Assembly (NCBI GenBank): GCA_030141605.1
Contig: JAQGDQ010000997.1
Coordinates: 1 to 25,000 of the forward strand
Length of the DNA stretch: 25,000 nucleotides
Direction of reading: 5' to 3'
Source of the DNA: Tubiluchus corallicola
Taxonomy: Eukaryota; Priapulida; Priapulimorpha; Priapulimorphida; Tubiluchidae
In this document: positions 1-25,000 of the stretch, piece after piece
Layout: every line of letters begins with the position of its first letter
Position numbering within the stretch: position 1 is the stretch's first letter
Program-made: the position numbers and the translations under genes
The notes under the pieces: model-generated
The model's database searches: none
Told to the model about the DNA's origin: nothing
The model's input: only the letters and a program-made list of their open reading frames with translations

Positions 1-144
1 CAAACAAACAATAATAATTTACATGAGCATAAACATTGATCTAAAGTAATCTATTAATAAACCATCTAACGGGGTGTAATGTTCTGTCAGCTCTAAGATA
101 CAGTATCTACACATCTTTAGTTTGGCAGAAGCTTTTATAACATA

Positions 145-699
145 GGGGAGACCCGGGTAAAGTGGATCACTGGGAAAAGCGGATCAAATGTGTTTGCTCT
201 TTTTTCCGTAAGGCGTCGCAGTCTACGCACTGTGTGATGTTACGTCATCATCTACTGTGTACTCTGCATAAACGACCTTGACCTTTGCAAAGTTTGCCTA
301 AGTTTTTCACCCATTTTTTTGTGATTTTTCACTTTTGTAGATCATGATGATAAATTCCACTTAGTGCAGATTTATTTGCAACCGTTTTTACATATGATGG
401 ATGCTTCATATCAATTTATTTTTGCAAAATAGACAAAATCGATTTAAAAGATATTGTTAGTTATGTTCCGGTATGATCCACTATGCCCGTAAAAGATCCA
501 CTTTGCCCTAGAAATTTTGGTTTGGTATTTCGGAATTATCTGTTAAACGAGTAATAGTAATTATAAGTTTTTACCACACGAATATAGCAGAGTTTCCTAC
601 GGAAGAATAGGACATGTAATTGATTGTTACAGATCAAACGTCTTGAACTCTATGAGCGAAAACCCTTAAGTGGGGAAACCACTTTACCCGGGCCTCCCC
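145..699. mobile_element. 555-bp MITE with terminal inverted repeats, TA target duplication
   Basis: The left end GGGGAGACCCGGGTAAAGTG at 145 is mirrored at the right end (the reverse complement of the bases up to 699 reads ggggaggcccgggtaaagtgg). TA dinucleotides flank both sides (143-144 and 700-701). No open frame of size lies inside. Short copies of a gatccact/gtggatc word recur near both ends and around 475-515. TA duplication suggests the Tc1/mariner/pogo group. The family assignment is inference. It lies upstream of exon 1 in an intron. Confidence 0.82.
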
Positions 700-999
700 T
701 ACGATATTCATAACATCTTAAATAGGTTCAGGTACACGTTTAAGATCACGTGTGCCATGCAAGGTCAAAACTACCTATGAATGCGGCTTCAAAGTGTTTA
801 AACTCAGTTTTACATTTGCAACGGTCCACGATAGACTGGAATATTAAATATACAAACTGCTAGTTAAGTGAAGTGAAAAACATTCAAAAATATTCCACAT
901 GAAATGTAATAGACGAGACATGGCTAACAATCACATATTTCTCTTGTTAAGTTGTCGTTTTGTAATTGGTGCTGTGAGCAGAATTTTTACACATTCTAG
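700..999 (+). other. Intron end before exon 1, no recognisable content
   Basis: I see no exon, repeat or RNA gene between the MITE and the acceptor at 999. Stop codons are frequent in all frames. The preceding TRPM exon must lie before the window. Confidence 0.5.
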
Positions 1000-22806
<21,807 letters not shown>

Positions 22807-22841
22807 AAGAAGAACACTTCTAACTAACTTACTTCTTAAAG

Positions 22842-23118
22842 GAAGACAGGATGATTTTTTTATATCCTAGCACATTTTCAAGTACGGTAAAAGTATACGT
22901 TTTAACACAGCTAATACTGCAAAAGCGTTTCTGATAATTAAATAGTAGATTAAAAATTTAGTTAACGGCTGGCGAGCCCAACTATTGATGACATCACAAA
23001 CTAACACAATTTTCAATAGCAAGAATATTCCACGAGCGTGGTGCACGTGTTTGCAAAAGAGAAAATTGAAGTACAGTGCTACTGTAAGCTATTCAGTGTG
23101 TTGTACTAAAACTAGGCA
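22842..23118 (+). repeat. 277-bp dispersed repeat D, copy 2
   Basis: Same length, ends and orientation as 9574-9850 with scattered substitutions. It starts 36 nt after the TRPM stop codon, so it is likely part of the transcript's 3' UTR unless cleavage occurs earlier. Confidence 0.85.
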
Positions 23119-23667
23119 AGTTTTAAGATAAAAATTCAAATTCTAAATTTACGCCTGTGCTCACGCATGAGCTGTCGAACGTGTGCAGTTCGTGAGAAAC
23201 TAACACATCTGAACTGAGAGGTACAGCACCTGTTTTTGTGCTATACGCTTCCGAAATCCAGGCGCTGGTGTCCGTCTAACTAGCGAATGGCGAAATGCAT
23301 GTAACAGCGAAGAACTAGTGGCGCGAACGTGAAATTGCGTTTGTGTGGTAATAATTCTTGCACGTAAGTCAGTTTCGAAAAAAGATTGTTTCCTTTCAAT
23401 ATTTTAAAGAGTAGATTATTTTGACCTACAGTTTAAGATTGTAAAGCTAATGTAGTGTTCTTAGAAGACATTACTAAAGTTGAAAAGTCAGAAATGTCTT
23501 TAGTAACTGTGGTATAAACTTGTGATATTCTGTTTGTAAAATGTAAAGATTGTCAAGTTATCTAGTTCTTATCGTAAGCTTTGCGTATGAGTTGTACGTA
23601 TTATTTTGTCTAAGTGTAAAATTTATAAAAACGTGTGTGGAAAGATAGATTATCTGATGTGTTATTA
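23119..23667. other. Region downstream of the channel gene, no recognised feature
   Basis: It has a somewhat higher GC stretch at 23150-23350 and then AT-rich sequence. No exon or RNA gene is supported. It could hold the 3' end of the transcript or an intergenic spacer. Confidence 0.4.
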
Positions 23668-24815
23668 GTTTAAACATAATTTATGATAGGATTGGATCTG
23701 ACAGTTTAAACAACATGATTTAGGATCCTCACCACAACAGACTTTATACACTATTTACAAAACATTTACGGTAAGACTAGACTATAACTACACAAGCTGA
23801 CAAGTTTTACTACAAGAATACATTAGACATTAATAACATTTACAGTAAGAATTGACTATAACTACACAAGCTGACAAGTTTTACTACAAGAATACATTAG
23901 ACATTAATAACATTTACAGTAAGAATAGACTATAACTGCACAAGCTGATAAGTTTTACTACAAGATTACATTAGACATTAGTAACATTTACAGTAAGAAT
24001 AGACTATAACTACACAAGCTGACAAGTTTTACTACAAGAATACATTAGACATTAATAACATTTACAGTAAGAATTGACTATACCCACACAAGCTGACAAG
24101 TTAAACTACAAGATTACATTAGATATTAGTAACATTTACAGTAAGAATTGACTATAACTACACAAGCTGACGAGTTTTACTACAAGATTACATTAGTCAT
24201 TAGTAGAAAATGACGGTTAGAAAATATTAATGTACGATTATTTAAGACTGATGCATTAGAGACTATGCATTTAAGACTGATGCATTTCATATCAGATAGA
24301 AACTACTGGAAGCATTTAGTACGTAATATACAGTCATGTATACATTGGAATATTTTACAGTTAGCAACATAGTTAAATTCATCTTTTCCGAATAATAACA
24401 ACTTCAACAGATCATTATTTCCTAAGGCAGCTATATTAAGGTTTTCAGGCAGAAGCATTTCATTTAGTTTATCAAACATAACAACCCTAGTTTGTTGATA
24501 CAATGGGCAGTGCAACAAAAAGTGTTCAACAGACTCGAATCGAAATCCACAGTTACAATTCGGCAATATTGGATGACCGTTATTATCTTTACAGCCTTTA
24601 GAGAAAAGGTCATAGTTTAGCTGAGAAAATCCGATTCTCATGCGCGTATGATGCACTGATATTGGAGGTTTACCAAATGAAAAATGTTTCTTACGCAACG
24701 AAAAACTTAAATGAGATTTGAGCTCTTGTTTGAATTGTGAAATGGATGTAATTTCACGAATGTTCTGTGGTAAGTTGTTCCACATGTTAATGGTCGATAT
24801 GAAAAACGATATGAA
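23668..24815 (-). mobile_element. LINE-A copy 4, with target-site duplication
   Basis: On the minus strand it has an intact 160-codon frame (24785 to the stop at 24303): MWNNLPQNIREITSISQFKQ, a basic segment, IGFSQLNYDLFSKGCKD, CNCGFRFESVEHFLLHCPLY, and the end LRTKCFQ. The 3' UTR contains 74-bp repeats and ends at gtttaaac (23668). The duplication gtgttatta flanks it (23659-23667 and 24816-24824). It is 5'-truncated, so it lacks the reverse transcriptase core. The Cys/His motif C-x-C-x8-E-x2-H-x4-C is of the kind found at LINE protein ends. Confidence 0.92.
23762..24205 (-). repeat. 74-bp tandem repeat in LINE-A copy 4, about 6 copies
   Basis: The acatttacagtaagaat word recurs at roughly 74-bp steps. 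Units alternate between caagaatacat and caagattacat variants, so the array expanded in blocks. Confidence 0.92.
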
Positions 24816-24824
24816 GTGTTATTA

Positions 24825-25000
24825 CGACATCATATTTGCAGTGCATCTGTCACATGAACATTCATTGACGCCTAACCTGAATGTGTCTTTCGTGCAGATT
24901 TGTGGTATGTTTCAATGCGTTTGGATGGAAACAGCATAATTATCGCTAATTTCACACTAATGATGATGATGATGATGATGATGATGATGCAGATGATGAT
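24825..25000. repeat. Unassigned sequence ending in TGA/ATG trinucleotide repeat
   Basis: From 24958 to the window end the sequence is tgatgatgatg with one cag interruption. It may be the tail of another minus-strand repeat E copy, which elsewhere ends in ATC tracts, but the window stops here. Confidence 0.6.

Overview
This window is a piece of an animal (metazoan) genome, almost certainly an invertebrate. It is AT-rich and intron-rich, and it is crowded with LINE fragments, solo LTRs, MITEs, minisatellites and microsatellites. There is no bacterial-style gene organisation. Most of the open frames longer than 60 codons are open only because they cross tandem repeats with a period divisible by three, or because they are LINE coding remnants. 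I cannot name the species. Several repeat styles (LINE C-termini with a Cys/His motif, a 5S-derived segment, long pentanucleotide arrays) would suit a cnidarian, mollusc, annelid or invertebrate deuterostome.

One host gene runs through the window on the + strand from at least 1000 to a stop codon at 22804-22806. It is a TRPM-family cation channel. I assembled 15 exons by eye. All splice phases agree, all introns are GT-AG, and the summed coding length is 2280 nt (759 residues plus stop). It covers the end of the N-terminal TRPM homology region (exons 1-5), S1 to S6 with pore (exons 6-11), the TRP helix (exon 12) and a C-terminal coiled coil (exons 13-15). The start of the protein lies upstream of the window. 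No NUDT9-like or alpha-kinase domain follows the coiled coil.

The introns are built largely of repeats. In order these are: a TA-flanked MITE (145-699); a solo LTR directly behind the exon 1 donor (1310-1655); a second MITE (1955-2349); a 24-bp minisatellite (3085-3448); an 11-copy, exactly 113-bp array that duplicates the end of exon 3 with both splice sites (3690-4929); a mosaic trinucleotide tract (5980-6175); a TTAG array (6957-7205); two antisense LINE fragments (7480-8090, about 8240-8745); an LTR-like segment (8910-9249); a 277-bp dispersed repeat (9574-9850); three sense LINE 3' ends (about 9980-10485, 10730-11000, 12350-12745); a GAGCT array (about 11000-11470); a 5S rRNA-derived segment (12043-12148, minus); a 72-bp minisatellite (about 13640-15010); a LINE fragment (15393-15980); pentamer arrays each followed by the same tRNA-like segment (16622-16990, 19081-19490); a repeat with an ATC tail (about 17000-17535); a second solo LTR (17853-18208); a 30-bp minisatellite (18433-18848); and further LINE-A copies to the end.

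The most interesting signal is the 113-bp array. Nine to ten extra copies of a 31-nt micro-exon with apparently intact splice sites sit between exons 3 and 4, and inclusion of one, two or three of them gives a premature stop. A second pattern is that repeats repeatedly begin within a few to about 40 nt of TRPM splice junctions.
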